From Pseudomonas sp. MIACH (lineage in GTDB: Bacteria; Pseudomonadota; Gammaproteobacteria; Pseudomonadales; Pseudomonadaceae), in NCBI RefSeq assembly GCF_001269925.1, contig NZ_LHVO01000010.1:1-64000 (forward strand): a stretch of 64,000 bases of DNA, in the 5' to 3' direction. The notes below the pieces were generated by a model, which did not search any database, was not told the origin of the DNA, and was given only the letters and a program-made list of their open reading frames with translations. Below are positions 52,123-62,003 of this stretch, one piece after another; position 1 is the stretch's first letter, and the number at the start of each line of letters is the position of its first letter. The translations under genes were made by a program, and so were the position numbers.

Positions 52123-54180
52123 TTAGGTCAGGTTGATCTGTGCCCTGGCTTGCTTCACCACGTTCTCAACCGTAAACCCGAACTTCTCCTGCAACTTCGC
52201 CAGCGGCGCCGATGCGCCGAAGCTGTTCATCACTACCTTGGCGCCGGTCTGGCCGACATAGCGGTCCCAGCCCAAGGGGCCGGCCTGTTCCACCACTACC
52301 CGTGCCTTCACTGCCGGCGGCAACACGCTGTCGCGGTAGGCTTGGTCCTGGTCTTCGAACAGTTCCCAGCTGGGCATTGAAACCACCTGCGCGGCAATCC
52401 CTTCGCTTTTCAACTGCTCATACGCTGCGACCGCCAGGCTGACTTCACTGCCCGTTGCCAACAGAATCACCTTAGGCTCATCAGCTCCCGCCAGTACATA
52501 CGCACCTTTGGCCGCACCCGAGGCCGCCGCGTACTTTGTACGATCCAGCGTCGGCAGGGGCTGGCGGGACAGCACCACGCAACTTGGCCGGTGGGTTTGT
52601 GCCAGCGCAACTTTCCATAGCTCCAGGGTTTCATTCGCGTCGCCGGGGCGCAGGGTCAGCAGCCCCGGCGTGGCGCGCAGTTGGGTCAGGTGTTCGATGG
52701 GCTGGTGGGTCGGTCCATCCTCGCCCACGCCAATCGAGTCATGGGTGAACACGAATACCACCGGCAACTCCATGATCGCGGCCAGGCGGATCGGCGGTTT
52801 CATGTAGTCGCTGAACACCAGGAACGTCGAGGTGTACGGCCGCAGGTAGGACAGCGCCATGCCATTGGCAATTGCGCCCATGGCGTGTTCGCGGATGCCG
52901 AAGTGCAGGTTGCGCCCGCTGTAGTCATCTGCGCTGAAGCGCCCGGCGCCGTCGAAGGTCAGGTTGGTCTTGGTCGAGGGCGACAGGTCCGCCGAGCCGC
53001 CGAGCAGCCAGGGGATGTGCTGGGCCAACGCATTCAGCACTTCGCCTCCGGCAGCACGGCTGGCCACACCCTTGGCGTCGGTGTCGAAGCTGGGCAAATC
53101 GTCCTGCCAATGCTGCGGCATTTCGCCGGCGCGCATGCGGCGCAGTTCGTCGGCGCGTTCGGGCGCGTATTGCTCCAGTTGCGACAGGTTCTGGTTCCAG
53201 GCGTCATACAACGGCTGGCTGCGCTCCAGCAGTGCATCGCGCAGTACTGTGCGGGCCTCATCGGGTACCAGGAAGCTTGAGTCTTCGGGCCAGCCATACG
53301 CGGCCTTGGTCAGGCGGATCTCTTCATCGCCCAGCGGCTCGCCATGGGCGGCGGCGGTGTTGTGCTTGTGCGGCGAACCGTAGCCGATCACGCTGTCGAC
53401 CACGATCAGGGTCGGCGCGCCGGTGTTGCGCTTGAAGGTGTTCAGCGCCTCGCTCAGGGCCTGCAAGTCATTCGCGTCGGTCACGTGCAAGGTGTGCCAG
53501 CCATAGGCCTGGAAGCGCTTGATCACGTCCTCGCTGAAGGCCAGCTCAGTGTGGCCTTCGATGCTGATGGTGTTGTTGTCGTAGATCCAGCACAGGTTAT
53601 CCAGATTCAAGTGCCCGGCCATCGACGCGGCTTCGCTGCTGATGCCCTCCATCATGTCGCCGTCACCGCAGAGGGTGTAGACGTCGTAGTCGAACAGCAC
53701 CTGGCCGTCGCGGTTGAAGCGCTTGGCCAGCCAACGTTCGGCCATGGCCATGCCGACGCTGTTGGCACAGCCCTGGCCCAGGGGACCGGTGGTGGTTTCC
53801 ACGCCGGTGGTCATGCGGTACTCGGGATGGCCCGGGGTCTTGGAACTCATCTGCCGGAACTGCTTGATATCGTCCAGGCTGATTGCCGGCTGCCCCGAGC
53901 GTTCGCCTTGGGCATTGATCTCGACCACACCGGCCAGGTGCAGCAGCGAATACAACAGCATCGACGCATGCCCCACCGACAACACAAACCGGTCACGGTT
54001 GGGCCAGTCGGGATGTTCGGGGTGGTAACGCAGGAAGCGGCTCCACAGCGTATACCCCACCGGCGCCAGGCCCATGGGCGTGCCGGGGTGGCCGGAGTTG
54101 GCCTTCTGCACGGCGTCCATGGCCAGGGTGCGGAGCGTGTTGATGCACAGGGTGTCGACAGCAGTGGCAGCGTGAGTCAT
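52123..54180 (-). CDS. tkt: transketolase
   Basis: A 685-residue transketolase, a thiamine-diphosphate enzyme of the non-oxidative pentose phosphate pathway. Diagnostic segments are MDAVQKANSGHPGTPMGLAP near the N-terminus, the GDGDMMEG...NLCWIYDNNTISIEGHTE thiamine-diphosphate motif (about residues 155-190), THDSIGVGEDGPTHQPIEHL (about 470) and GWDRYVG near the end. GGGAG precedes ATG 54180. The usual epd-pgk-fba neighbours are not downstream here. Confidence 0.95.
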   Translation of the reverse strand: MTHAATAVDTLCINTLRTLAMDAVQKANSGHPGTPMGLAPVGYTLWSRFLRYHPEHPDWPNRDRFVLSVGHASMLLYSLLHLAGVVEINAQGERSGQPAISLDDIKQFRQMSSKTPGHPEYRMTTGVETTTGPLGQGCANSVGMAMAERWLAKRFNRDGQVLFDYDVYTLCGDGDMMEGISSEAASMAGHLNLDNLCWIYDNNTISIEGHTELAFSEDVIKRFQAYGWHTLHVTDANDLQALSEALNTFKRNTGAPTLIVVDSVIGYGSPHKHNTAAAHGEPLGDEEIRLTKAAYGWPEDSSFLVPDEARTVLRDALLERSQPLYDAWNQNLSQLEQYAPERADELRRMRAGEMPQHWQDDLPSFDTDAKGVASRAAGGEVLNALAQHIPWLLGGSADLSPSTKTNLTFDGAGRFSADDYSGRNLHFGIREHAMGAIANGMALSYLRPYTSTFLVFSDYMKPPIRLAAIMELPVVFVFTHDSIGVGEDGPTHQPIEHLTQLRATPGLLTLRPGDANETLELWKVALAQTHRPSCVVLSRQPLPTLDRTKYAAASGAAKGAYVLAGADEPKVILLATGSEVSLAVAAYEQLKSEGIAAQVVSMPSWELFEDQDQAYRDSVLPPAVKARVVVEQAGPLGWDRYVGQTGAKVVMNSFGASAPLAKLQEKFGFTVENVVKQARAQINLT

Positions 54181-54355
54181 GAAACCGTTCTCCCTCGGGT
54201 GGCGATCTACAGTGGAGGGCAGTGTGTGGCAAAGGTTTGATCCCATCCTCGGCGGTGCGACGAACGGGGAGCAATTGCCCTCGGACATGACAAGACCCCT
54301 TGGAATGGGCTAGCTTCAAGGGCGTAAGCCATTGATCAACTTGCGGAGGTACGCC

Positions 54356-54580
54356 ATGCCAGTGAAACACGACCTGTATCAGGACTTGGGGTTGAGCAAG
54401 GAAGCCGTTCACGAACGCAGGGCGAGCGACAAACGCCTGGACTCGCTGCTCACTCAATACGACGCTGCCGACGGGGAGGTGCTGAAGGCAGAATCGGCCA
54501 AAGCCAGCGATGAGGATGTGGAGAAGCTGAAGAAGAAGCGGCTGTTGGTCAAAGACGAGATTGTGGGGCGATTGGGTTAA
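54356..54580 (+). CDS. YdcH/DUF465-family small protein
   Basis: A 74-residue, highly charged, probably helical coiled-coil protein (ERRASDKRLDSLLTQYDAAD, then EDVEKLKKKRLLVKDEIV), the pattern of the YdcH/DUF465 family. GGAGGT lies 5 nt before ATG 54356, which decides against the upstream ATG at 54332. Function is unknown in the family. Confidence 0.85.
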   Translation: MPVKHDLYQDLGLSKEAVHERRASDKRLDSLLTQYDAADGEVLKAESAKASDEDVEKLKKKRLLVKDEIVGRLG

Positions 54581-54600
54581 ATGAAAATCTTGACCCACCG

Positions 54601-54698
54601 GTAGGAGCGAGCTTGCTCGCGAAGAACGTCAACGATTACGCCGCTCTTCTGATTTAACGCGGCGTTCTCAAGTTTTTCGCGAGCAAGCTCGCTCCTAC
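54601..54698. repeat. REP pair (GTAGGAGCGAGCTTGC family)
   Basis: Two inverted REP copies (GTAGGAGCGAGCTTGCTCGC and its mirror at 54679-54698) enclose about 58 bp that includes AACGTCAACGATTACG, also seen in the copy near 63125. The 258-bp gap to the HglS-type gene contains no other clear feature apart from this element. Confidence 0.9.
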
Positions 54699-54838
54699 AA
54701 AAAGCACAGCGTATTTATTCAGGATTGTCTTAGGGGCATCATTCACGCCACTGTCTATGATGCCGCTCGCCCACCCGGCTCTGGGGACTGTTACGGCGCA
54801 AGGATTACGCCGGTGAGCCGGGTGGGCACTCTGTGTTT

Positions 54839-56215
54839 TTACGCGAGCAGTGTCCGCGTGCATTCATCCATCGAGCGTTGCTGCGTTTCGCCATACAACA
54901 TCAATTCATCAATCGTCTGGCGCCCCAGTGCCTTCTCGAACTCAGCCTGGTTCGAATTGGCCGCGTAGTGACTCTGCGCCGAGTCCCCCAGGTTCGACTG
55001 GAAAATCCCCGCCGCACTCACCGGCAGAAAATCCTCATACACCAGCGGTTCGACATCCACATGGCCGGCGGCGACCAGTGCCTCCAGTGTGCGCGGTTGA
55101 TCGGCCTGGCCGCGTGCGGCCAGGCCCTTCTGCGTGGCGAAGTAGCGGAAGTAGGCGAGGCCCTGTTCACGCATCTGCGCGTGGTTATCCGGGAAGGCCT
55201 GGAAGTGCTGCTCCATCAACTGCATGTAACGCGCGGCGTTGCCCTCGTTGGGGAAGGCGCCCAGCTCATCGCGCGCGGCATTCAGCAGTTGGTCGTACAG
55301 CGCACGGCCTTTGGGCGTCAGCGCCACGCCACGCTGTTCGATTTCGCCAAAGCGCGCGCTGTGGCTGCCCTGGGCATCGGTGAAGGCGATGGGTTCGTCG
55401 AGGGCCTTGAAGCTGGTCTGGCGCAACAGGATCGGGCAGTGGCGGCGGGGCGGCCCTTCGATCACGGCCTTGGGGGTGATGCCCTTGCCGGGCATGGCGG
55501 CCTGGACCTGGTCGATGTCCAGGGTGCGCGGGGTCAGGTGGTTGATGTGCGGGCCCTTGAAGGCCACCACGTCGGCGATCAGGCGGTGCTGGTCGCTGAG
55601 TTGCTGGTACTGCGCGGCGGTGACGGTCGCGGTGTGGTGCCAGCGGAAGGTTTCCAGGGCCTGGCGCACAAACTCATCGGCATCCTCAGCGTTGAGGCCA
55701 CCGTCTTGCTCTGCTTGTTCGATCAGCGCCAGGGCGCCGGGGGTGAAGATCGAGCGCTTGGCCAGGGCGGTTTCGGCAAACGCGCGCAGCTCGGGATTTT
55801 CGATCAGTTCCAGGCGCAGCAGCGAGGTGAACACCCGAAACGGGCTGGTTTGCAGCGCGCTTTCATGCACGGCGCGAAAGGCGGTGGAGTGCACCGGTAC
55901 GCCGGCGGGGGTCAGGTCGTAATAGCCCACCGGCTGCATGCCCATCACCGCGAACAGGCGGCTGATGGTCGCCAGCTCCGCCGCAGTGCCCAGGCGGATG
56001 GCACCGTGGCGCTCCATGTCCAGACGCTGGATTTCGCCGGTGCGCTGCAGCTGTTGCGCCAGGCGCGGGTCGCTGTCGAGTACGCGGGTGTTGGTGGCGG
56101 CGACCAGTTCCATCAGCGCGCCATACAGGGGAACTTCATCTCGGTACATATCGGACATGGCCTTGGAAAAGCCCTTGCGGATCTCGTCGGGGCTGACATG
56201 TGCGGTGGTGTGCAT
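54839..56215 (-). CDS. 2-oxoadipate dioxygenase/decarboxylase (HglS, DUF1338 family)
   Basis: A 458-residue protein of the DUF1338/YdcJ family, identified in Pseudomonas as HglS, which converts 2-oxoadipate to D-2-hydroxyglutarate in D-lysine catabolism. The candidate metal ligands are the His in GVPVHSTAFRAVHES (residues ~105-120) and the His pair in GPHINHLTPRTLDID (about 220-234). AGGAA precedes the ATG. It is divergent from an OprD porin gene. No other lysine catabolism genes are in the window. Confidence 0.87.
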   Translation of the reverse strand: MHTTAHVSPDEIRKGFSKAMSDMYRDEVPLYGALMELVAATNTRVLDSDPRLAQQLQRTGEIQRLDMERHGAIRLGTAAELATISRLFAVMGMQPVGYYDLTPAGVPVHSTAFRAVHESALQTSPFRVFTSLLRLELIENPELRAFAETALAKRSIFTPGALALIEQAEQDGGLNAEDADEFVRQALETFRWHHTATVTAAQYQQLSDQHRLIADVVAFKGPHINHLTPRTLDIDQVQAAMPGKGITPKAVIEGPPRRHCPILLRQTSFKALDEPIAFTDAQGSHSARFGEIEQRGVALTPKGRALYDQLLNAARDELGAFPNEGNAARYMQLMEQHFQAFPDNHAQMREQGLAYFRYFATQKGLAARGQADQPRTLEALVAAGHVDVEPLVYEDFLPVSAAGIFQSNLGDSAQSHYAANSNQAEFEKALGRQTIDELMLYGETQQRSMDECTRTLLA

Positions 56216-56503
56216 AGAAAAATTCCTGATGACGTTGCCGATGGAGGTGGCCTATGCCTGGATTTTGTTGGCCGGTGGGCAGGCGTGCAAACGAAGAATC
56301 CTCTGGACTTCATTCTGCAAATGAATGAGATGACGTGAATACGACAAAAATAGGCGGCCAGATAATTTCATTTTTCGCCCACTTTTCTAAAGAAAGCTTC
56401 ACGAGGCCCACCCTGGCCGGCGTGAAAGAATCGCCACGTTTGCAGAGCTGACAGTTGTTTTGCACGCCAAACACGATAAAAGAACATTCAGGGGCCGCAG
56501 TTA

Positions 56504-57913
56504 ATGAAAATTTCTACACTGGCGTTGTCGATCACCGCCGCCGTTCTTGCACAACAGGTTTACGCTGATGACTTCGGGCTCGGCGCGCTGGGCACGGGCA
56601 ATGGCCACAGCGGCTTTCTTGAAGACAGCCATGCGTCCGTCAGTTCGCGGACCATGTACTACAGCGCGGATAACCGCTCGGGGACCAACAACGACTTGCG
56701 CGAAGCTGCTACCGCGCTGCGTTTCGACTACAAGTCCGGCTTCACCCAAGGCACCGTTGGCCTGGGTTTCGACGTCATGGCCTTCGGCGCCCTGCGCCTG
56801 GACGGCGGAGATGGTCACACCGCGGGCCCAGGCCTGGCGGGTAACGGCAACAGCTTCTTCCCGACCAAGAACAACGGTACCGAGCCGGCGGATGCCTTCG
56901 GTCGTGCGGCCGGCAACGTGAAGTTCCGTATTTCCCAGACCGAGTTGCATGTCGGTGGTGGTCTGGCGCCGGTGCTGCCGATCCTGGTCTCCAACGACAG
57001 CCGCGTGGCGCCGCAAACCTTTGACGGCGGCATCCTTACCTCCAGCGACATCCCCAACGTCACCTTCACCGGCGGCGAGCTGAACCGTGCCGAAGGCCGT
57101 GCCTCCAGCAACTCCACGGGCTTGAGCGTGGCCGGTGGTACGCGCGACAGCGACAGCTTCAAGTTTGGTGGGGTGGACTATAAGCCGTTTGGTTCGTCCG
57201 ACAACGTCGTCGCGAAGAACCTGACGTTGCAGTACTACTACGCCCAGTTGCAGGACTTCTACAAACAGAACTACTTCGGCCTGGTCCACGTGCTGCCGCT
57301 GGGCAACGACCAGTCGTTCAAGACCGACCTGCGTTACTTCGACAGCAGCAGCGACGGCAAGAATGGCGAGAGTGGCTACCAGTTCAACAACAACGGCGGC
57401 TACGCCAAGCACGCGAACGAAGTGGACAACAAAACCTACAGTGCCGCGTTCACCTACCAACTGGGCGGCAGCAGCTTGATGCTCGGCCACATTGGCGTGG
57501 GTGACGATGGCGGCTTTGTGTGGGTCAACCAGGGCAGCCTCGCCGATCCGCACGCTCAAGGTGCCGGCGGCAGCGACTTCTACCTGTTCACCGATGCGGT
57601 GGTGGGCCAGTTCTCCCGGGCGGGCGAGCAGGTCAACTTCGGGCAGTACTCGTATGACTTCAAGGCCTACGTGCCGGGTCTGAAAGCGTCCGTGGCGTAC
57701 CTGGACGGTTCGGATATCAAGTCGAAGGTCGCCGGTGGCCCTGACCAGAAAGAAAACGAAACCGACTTCCGCCTCGACTACGTGGTCCAGGCCGGTCCTC
57801 TGAAAGGCTTCGGTACCACCTTGCGTACCGGTACCTACCACGGCAAAAACACCGGCACCGCCGATCAGGATCAGACGCGCCTGATCTTCAACTACACGTA
57901 CGCCATCTTCTAA
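56504..57913 (+). CDS. OprD-family outer-membrane porin
   Basis: A 469-residue protein with a signal peptide (MKISTLALSITAAVLAQQVYA) and an 18-strand-type OprD barrel: GFLEDSHASVSSRTMYYSAD at the start, LREAATALRFDYKSGFTQG, and a terminal aromatic strand ending YTYAIF. OprD porins admit small carboxylates, amino acids or sugars. It is divergent from the HglS-type gene, so a lysine-derived or dicarboxylate substrate is possible, but this is only inferred. Confidence 0.9.
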   Translation: MKISTLALSITAAVLAQQVYADDFGLGALGTGNGHSGFLEDSHASVSSRTMYYSADNRSGTNNDLREAATALRFDYKSGFTQGTVGLGFDVMAFGALRLDGGDGHTAGPGLAGNGNSFFPTKNNGTEPADAFGRAAGNVKFRISQTELHVGGGLAPVLPILVSNDSRVAPQTFDGGILTSSDIPNVTFTGGELNRAEGRASSNSTGLSVAGGTRDSDSFKFGGVDYKPFGSSDNVVAKNLTLQYYYAQLQDFYKQNYFGLVHVLPLGNDQSFKTDLRYFDSSSDGKNGESGYQFNNNGGYAKHANEVDNKTYSAAFTYQLGGSSLMLGHIGVGDDGGFVWVNQGSLADPHAQGAGGSDFYLFTDAVVGQFSRAGEQVNFGQYSYDFKAYVPGLKASVAYLDGSDIKSKVAGGPDQKENETDFRLDYVVQAGPLKGFGTTLRTGTYHGKNTGTADQDQTRLIFNYTYAIF

Positions 57914-57982
57914 GTCTTCATGTGCACCCGGGCGTCATTGGGTTCTACACTGCTCCTCACCTGGTAGGCGATGGAGGACCCG

Positions 57983-60658
57983 ATGACGGCCACACCCAAC
58001 ACCCGAATACTGGACACGATTGAAGGCCAGCGCCTGGCGACACAGGATGCCGAGCGTTGGCGCGAGTGGGGCCCCTATCTGAGCGAACGCCAATGGGGCA
58101 CGGTGCGCGAAGACTACAGCGCCGACGGCGATGCCTGGGCTTACTTCCCCCATGAACATGCACGCAGCCGCGCCTACCGCTGGGGCGAGGATGGCCTGGC
58201 CGGCTTCAGCGACAAGGCGCAACGCTGGTGCCTGGGCCTGGCCCTGTGGAACGAGCGTGACGCGATCCTCAAGGAGCGCCTGTTCGGCCTGAATAACGCC
58301 GAGGGCAATCACGGTGAAGACGTCAAGGAACTGTACTTTTTCGTCGACGGTGTGCCCAGTCATGCCTATATGCGCATGCTCTACAAATACCCCCATGCCG
58401 CCTTTCCCTACGCCGACCTGATCGCCGAAAACGCCCGCCGTGGGCTGGGCGATGCCGAGTACGAGATCCTCGATACCGGTGTGTTCGAAGACAACCGCTA
58501 CTGCGACGTCAGCGTCGAATACGCCAAGCATCAGCCCGACGATATCTTCATGCGCGTCACCGTGCACAACCGTTCGCAGCAGCCGACGCGCCTGCAGGTG
58601 TTGCCGCAGGTATGGGCGCGCAATGACTGGAGCTGGACCTTTGATGCACCCAAGCCGCAGTTGAGGCTGGACGGCGAATACGTGCTGGCCCGTCATCATG
58701 AACTGCCTGATCGGCATCTCAGCGCCTGGGGCCAGGAGGGCCTGGAATGGCTGTTCTGTGAGAACGAAAGCAACTTCCCGCTGCTCGACGGGCAACCGGC
58801 GCCGGGGCCTTTCAAGGACGGGATCAACGACTACGTAGTCGATGGGCTGGACGCTGCGATTCGCCGCGACACCGGTACCAAGGTGGCCGCGCGCTTTATC
58901 CTTGAACTGGCGGGCCTGCAAAGCCAAAGCCTTTACCTGCGCTTTGCGCCCGTGGACGCCCCCGAGGTCAACGCGCGCAAACTGTTTGAACAGCGGCGCC
59001 AGGAGGCCGATGACTTCTACGCCGCCTTGCAGCAAGGTATCGCCGATGACGATGCGCGCAATGTGCAGCGCCAGGCCCTGGCCGGCTTGCTGTGGTCCAA
59101 GCAGCTCTACTATTTTGATGTGAACCAGTGGCTCGACGGCGACCCGGCCCAGCCCGCGCCACCGCCCGAGCGCCTGCATATCCGCAATACCCATTGGCGG
59201 CACCTGTCCAACTTCGACATCCTCTCCATGCCCGATACCTGGGAATACCCGTGGTACGCGTCGTGGGACCAGGGTTTCCAGGCGGTGGCATTTGCGCTGA
59301 TGGATCCTGGGTATGCCAAGCAACAGTTGTTGTTGCTGGTGAAGGACCGCTTTATGCACCCTAACGGCCAACTGCCGGCCTACGAGTGGCGTTTCGACGA
59401 CGCCAACCCACCGGTGCATGCCTGGGCCAGCTGGCGCGTGTATCAGCAGGACAAGGCGCTGACCGGTGTCGGCGATCTGGATTTCCTTGAGCGGATCTTC
59501 CACAAGCTGCTGCTGAATTTTTCCTGGTGGGTTAACCGTAAGGACGCCGAGGGCCGCAATCTGTTCCAGGGCGGCTTCCTGGGGCTGGACAATATCGCCT
59601 TGTTCGACCGCTCGGCTGCGTTGCCGCCGGGTTATCAGCTGGATCAGGCCGACGGCACCGCCTGGGTGGCGGCGTATGCGCTGGACTTGATGCGTATCGG
59701 CCTGGAGTTGGCTAAGCGCAATGCGGTGTACGTCGATATTGCGGTGAAGTTTTTCGAGCACTTCCTGTACATCGCCGGCGCCATCAACCGGGTCGACGAC
59801 AGCGCCGAGGGGCTGTGGGATGAACAGGACCTGTTTTTCTACGACGTATTGCACCGTCCCGACGGCCAGAACGAGCCGGTGCGCCTGCGCTCCATCGTCG
59901 GCCTGATGCCATTGTTTGCCGTGCTGGTGCTGGAACAGCGCGAGCACGAAGGGCTGGAGGGGTTGCGTGAACGGCTGTTGGGTTTCATGCATCACCGGCC
60001 GGACCTGGCCAAGCTGGTGTCGCGCTGGAACGAACCAGGGCAGGGCAATCGCCTGTTACTCGCGCTGTTGCGGGGCGAGCGCACCAAGGATCTGCTGCGA
60101 CGCATGCTCGATGATGAGGAGTTTCTCTCGGCCTTTGGCGTGCGCTCCTTGTCCAAGGCCTTTTCCGAGCAGCCGCTGGCGCTGAAGATGAACGGCGACA
60201 CCTTGTGCGCCCGGTATCAGCCGGGTGAATCCGACTCACGTTTGTACGGCGGCAACTCCAACTGGCGCGGGCCATTGTGGATGCCGGTGAACTACATGCT
60301 GATCGAATCGCTGCGCGAATTTCACCGCTATTACGCGGACAACTTCTCGGTGGAGTACCCGACGGGCAGTGGGTATCTGGCATCGCTGGAGGAGGTGGCC
60401 GACAGCCTAAGCCAGCGGTTGACCCGCTTGTTTCTGCGGGATGAAAACGGTGCACGGCCATCGATGGCCGGGTATGCGCCATTGGAGGCGGACCCGCTTA
60501 GCTGTGACCTGGTGTTGTTCCATGAGTATTTCCATGGCGAGACCGGGCGGGGGCTGGGCGCATCACACCAGACCGGATGGAGTGCGTTGGTGGCGTTGCT
60601 GCTACAGCCCAAATGTGGGAGGGGGCTTGCTCCCGATAGCGGTGGGTCAGTCAACTGA
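57983..60658 (+). CDS. GH63-like glucosidase (MGH1-type)
   Basis: An 891-residue cytoplasmic protein of the GH63/MGH1-like glycoside hydrolase group: an N-terminal beta-sandwich (about residues 1-350), then an (alpha/alpha)6 barrel. WDQGFQAVAFALMD and the late NSNWRGPLWMPVNYMLIESL are typical of this group. It may hydrolyse glucosyl- or mannosyl-type solutes or oligosaccharides. GGAGG lies 5 nt before ATG 57983, favouring it over ATG 57971. The last ~18 residues (from about PKCGRGLAPDS) are encoded by a REP element. Confidence 0.82.
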   Translation: MTATPNTRILDTIEGQRLATQDAERWREWGPYLSERQWGTVREDYSADGDAWAYFPHEHARSRAYRWGEDGLAGFSDKAQRWCLGLALWNERDAILKERLFGLNNAEGNHGEDVKELYFFVDGVPSHAYMRMLYKYPHAAFPYADLIAENARRGLGDAEYEILDTGVFEDNRYCDVSVEYAKHQPDDIFMRVTVHNRSQQPTRLQVLPQVWARNDWSWTFDAPKPQLRLDGEYVLARHHELPDRHLSAWGQEGLEWLFCENESNFPLLDGQPAPGPFKDGINDYVVDGLDAAIRRDTGTKVAARFILELAGLQSQSLYLRFAPVDAPEVNARKLFEQRRQEADDFYAALQQGIADDDARNVQRQALAGLLWSKQLYYFDVNQWLDGDPAQPAPPPERLHIRNTHWRHLSNFDILSMPDTWEYPWYASWDQGFQAVAFALMDPGYAKQQLLLLVKDRFMHPNGQLPAYEWRFDDANPPVHAWASWRVYQQDKALTGVGDLDFLERIFHKLLLNFSWWVNRKDAEGRNLFQGGFLGLDNIALFDRSAALPPGYQLDQADGTAWVAAYALDLMRIGLELAKRNAVYVDIAVKFFEHFLYIAGAINRVDDSAEGLWDEQDLFFYDVLHRPDGQNEPVRLRSIVGLMPLFAVLVLEQREHEGLEGLRERLLGFMHHRPDLAKLVSRWNEPGQGNRLLLALLRGERTKDLLRRMLDDEEFLSAFGVRSLSKAFSEQPLALKMNGDTLCARYQPGESDSRLYGGNSNWRGPLWMPVNYMLIESLREFHRYYADNFSVEYPTGSGYLASLEEVADSLSQRLTRLFLRDENGARPSMAGYAPLEADPLSCDLVLFHEYFHGETGRGLGASHQTGWSALVALLLQPKCGRGLAPDSGGSVN

Positions 60659-60702
60659 TGAAGCGACTGACCAACCGCCATCGGGAGCAAGCCCCCTCCC
60701 AC
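60610..60702. repeat. REP pair overlapping the end of the glucosidase gene
   Basis: AAATGTGGGAGGGGGCTTGC and its mirror (GCAAGCCCCCTCCCACAGA) enclose a central TCAGTCAACTGATGAAGCGA region. The left copy is translated as the C-terminus of the glucosidase; the element then separates it from the convergent SCP2 gene. Confidence 0.9.
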
Positions 60703-60725
60703 AGAGATTCAGGGTTGCCCGTGAA

Positions 60726-61040
60726 TCAGGCCGGGAACAGTTCGCTCAGTTTCATGGCCAGCATCATGTCGCCTTCAGCGCGCAGCTTGCCGCCCATGAA
60801 GGCCTGCATGCCGTCGGTGGAACCGTCGACGATGCCTTTCATGGTCTCGCCGTCCATGACCAGGGTCACTTGGGCGTCAGGGTTTTCGCCTTCTTTCAGT
60901 TCGCAGGTCTTGTCTTTGACCACCAGGGAAAAGTTCTTGGTGTCGTCGATACGGAAACCGAACACCAGGTCCAAGCCTTCAGCAGCGCTTGGGTTGAATT
61001 TGGCTTTCATTGCTTCTACGGCTTTAGCTACGTCAGTCAT
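60726..61040 (-). CDS. SCP2 sterol-binding domain protein
   Basis: A 104-residue single-domain SCP2-like protein (VFGFRIDDTKNFSLVVKDKTCEL, then AQVTLVMDGETMKGIVDGSTDGMQAFMGGKLRAEGDMM, the family core). Such proteins bind hydrophobic ligands such as fatty acyl chains. AAGGATCG precedes the ATG. It is followed upstream by the histidine phosphatase gene in the same direction, about 57 bp away. Confidence 0.92.
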   Translation of the reverse strand: MTDVAKAVEAMKAKFNPSAAEGLDLVFGFRIDDTKNFSLVVKDKTCELKEGENPDAQVTLVMDGETMKGIVDGSTDGMQAFMGGKLRAEGDMMLAMKLSELFPA

Positions 61041-61096
61041 GGTTTCGATCCTTTTATGGTGAGTCCAGTGACCTTGGGGTCACGGTTGGCCGCACT

Positions 61097-61807
61097 TCAT
61101 CGGAAGGTGATGAGTTGCGGCGCCTTCAACAGTTGCAAGTGGGTGTGACTGTTGAAGGAAGCCAGTGCCACCTCGCGACCGCGGAATTTCAGCTGGTTGA
61201 GCGAGGTGTTAACAATTTGCCAGTTCAGTTCGAAGGCCTGGGCGGCAGGCATCCGGGTAATCAGGTGGAGCAGGGCGGTGATGGTGCCGCCGGAAGTGAA
61301 CACGGCGATTTTCTGTGTGTTGTCCGCCAGTTCAAGAATGCGTTGCAGGCCTCCTTGGACGCGCTCGACGAAGCCCAGCCAGCTTTCCAGTCCCGGCGGG
61401 TCATAGGTGCCGGCCAGCCAGCGTTCGATGATCAGGGCGAAAATGCGTTGGAATTCGCTGCGGTTTTGCGCAGCGTTGCGCAGGATGTCCAGGGCGTCGG
61501 GTTCGCTGCTGAGCAGGTCGGGGAGCAGGGCGCGGATGATTGCGTCGGCGTCGAATTCGTTGAAGGCGCTGTCGGTTTCCAATGCAGGCACCGGCAGGCC
61601 GAGGGTGCGGTATTGATCGAAGGCGGCAGTGGCCGTGTGCTGCTGGCGGCGCAGGTCGCCGGCTATGCAGCGGTCGAACACCAGGCCCATGTCCGCCAGA
61701 TGACGACCGAGCACTTGCGCTTGTTCCACGCCGATGGGCGACAGGACGTCATAGTCGTCTGCACCGAAGGAGGCCTGGCCATGTCGAATCAGATAGATGC
61801 TGCCCAC
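61097..61807 (-). CDS. histidine phosphatase family protein
   Basis: A 236-residue phosphoglycerate-mutase-like phosphatase. The catalytic LIRHGQASF is at residues 6-14, and the second active-site histidine appears late as a variant (VFTSGGTITALL, where most members have SHG), so the phosphate-pocket His is replaced by Ser-Gly-Gly in this reading. The start is GTG 61807. The substrate is unknown. It may be co-transcribed with the SCP2 gene. Confidence 0.87.
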   Translation of the reverse strand: MGSIYLIRHGQASFGADDYDVLSPIGVEQAQVLGRHLADMGLVFDRCIAGDLRRQQHTATAAFDQYRTLGLPVPALETDSAFNEFDADAIIRALLPDLLSSEPDALDILRNAAQNRSEFQRIFALIIERWLAGTYDPPGLESWLGFVERVQGGLQRILELADNTQKIAVFTSGGTITALLHLITRMPAAQAFELNWQIVNTSLNQLKFRGREVALASFNSHTHLQLLKAPQLITFR

Positions 61808-62003
61808 GTCCGTTTTCCCGGTACGTTGAAAGTCTGGCGAGGTTATGAGGATGCCAGGGAGCTGTCAATGAAAAAACATACGCTTGTTTTAAAACCTCGT
61901 TAGAGCGCGCACCTGCTGGCGGTTTGAGCACTGGTCGCCCGGCGATCCCGTCGGTATGCTTGGCCAATCCGCGCCTGGCGCCGTGCATTGTTTAAGGAGA
62001 CAC

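Noticed and set aside
57935..59995. Long reverse-strand open frame opposite the glucosidase gene
   Set aside because: The forward frame has GH63-like motifs and a GGAGG site. The reverse frame is low-complexity His/Gln/Val-rich shadow sequence.
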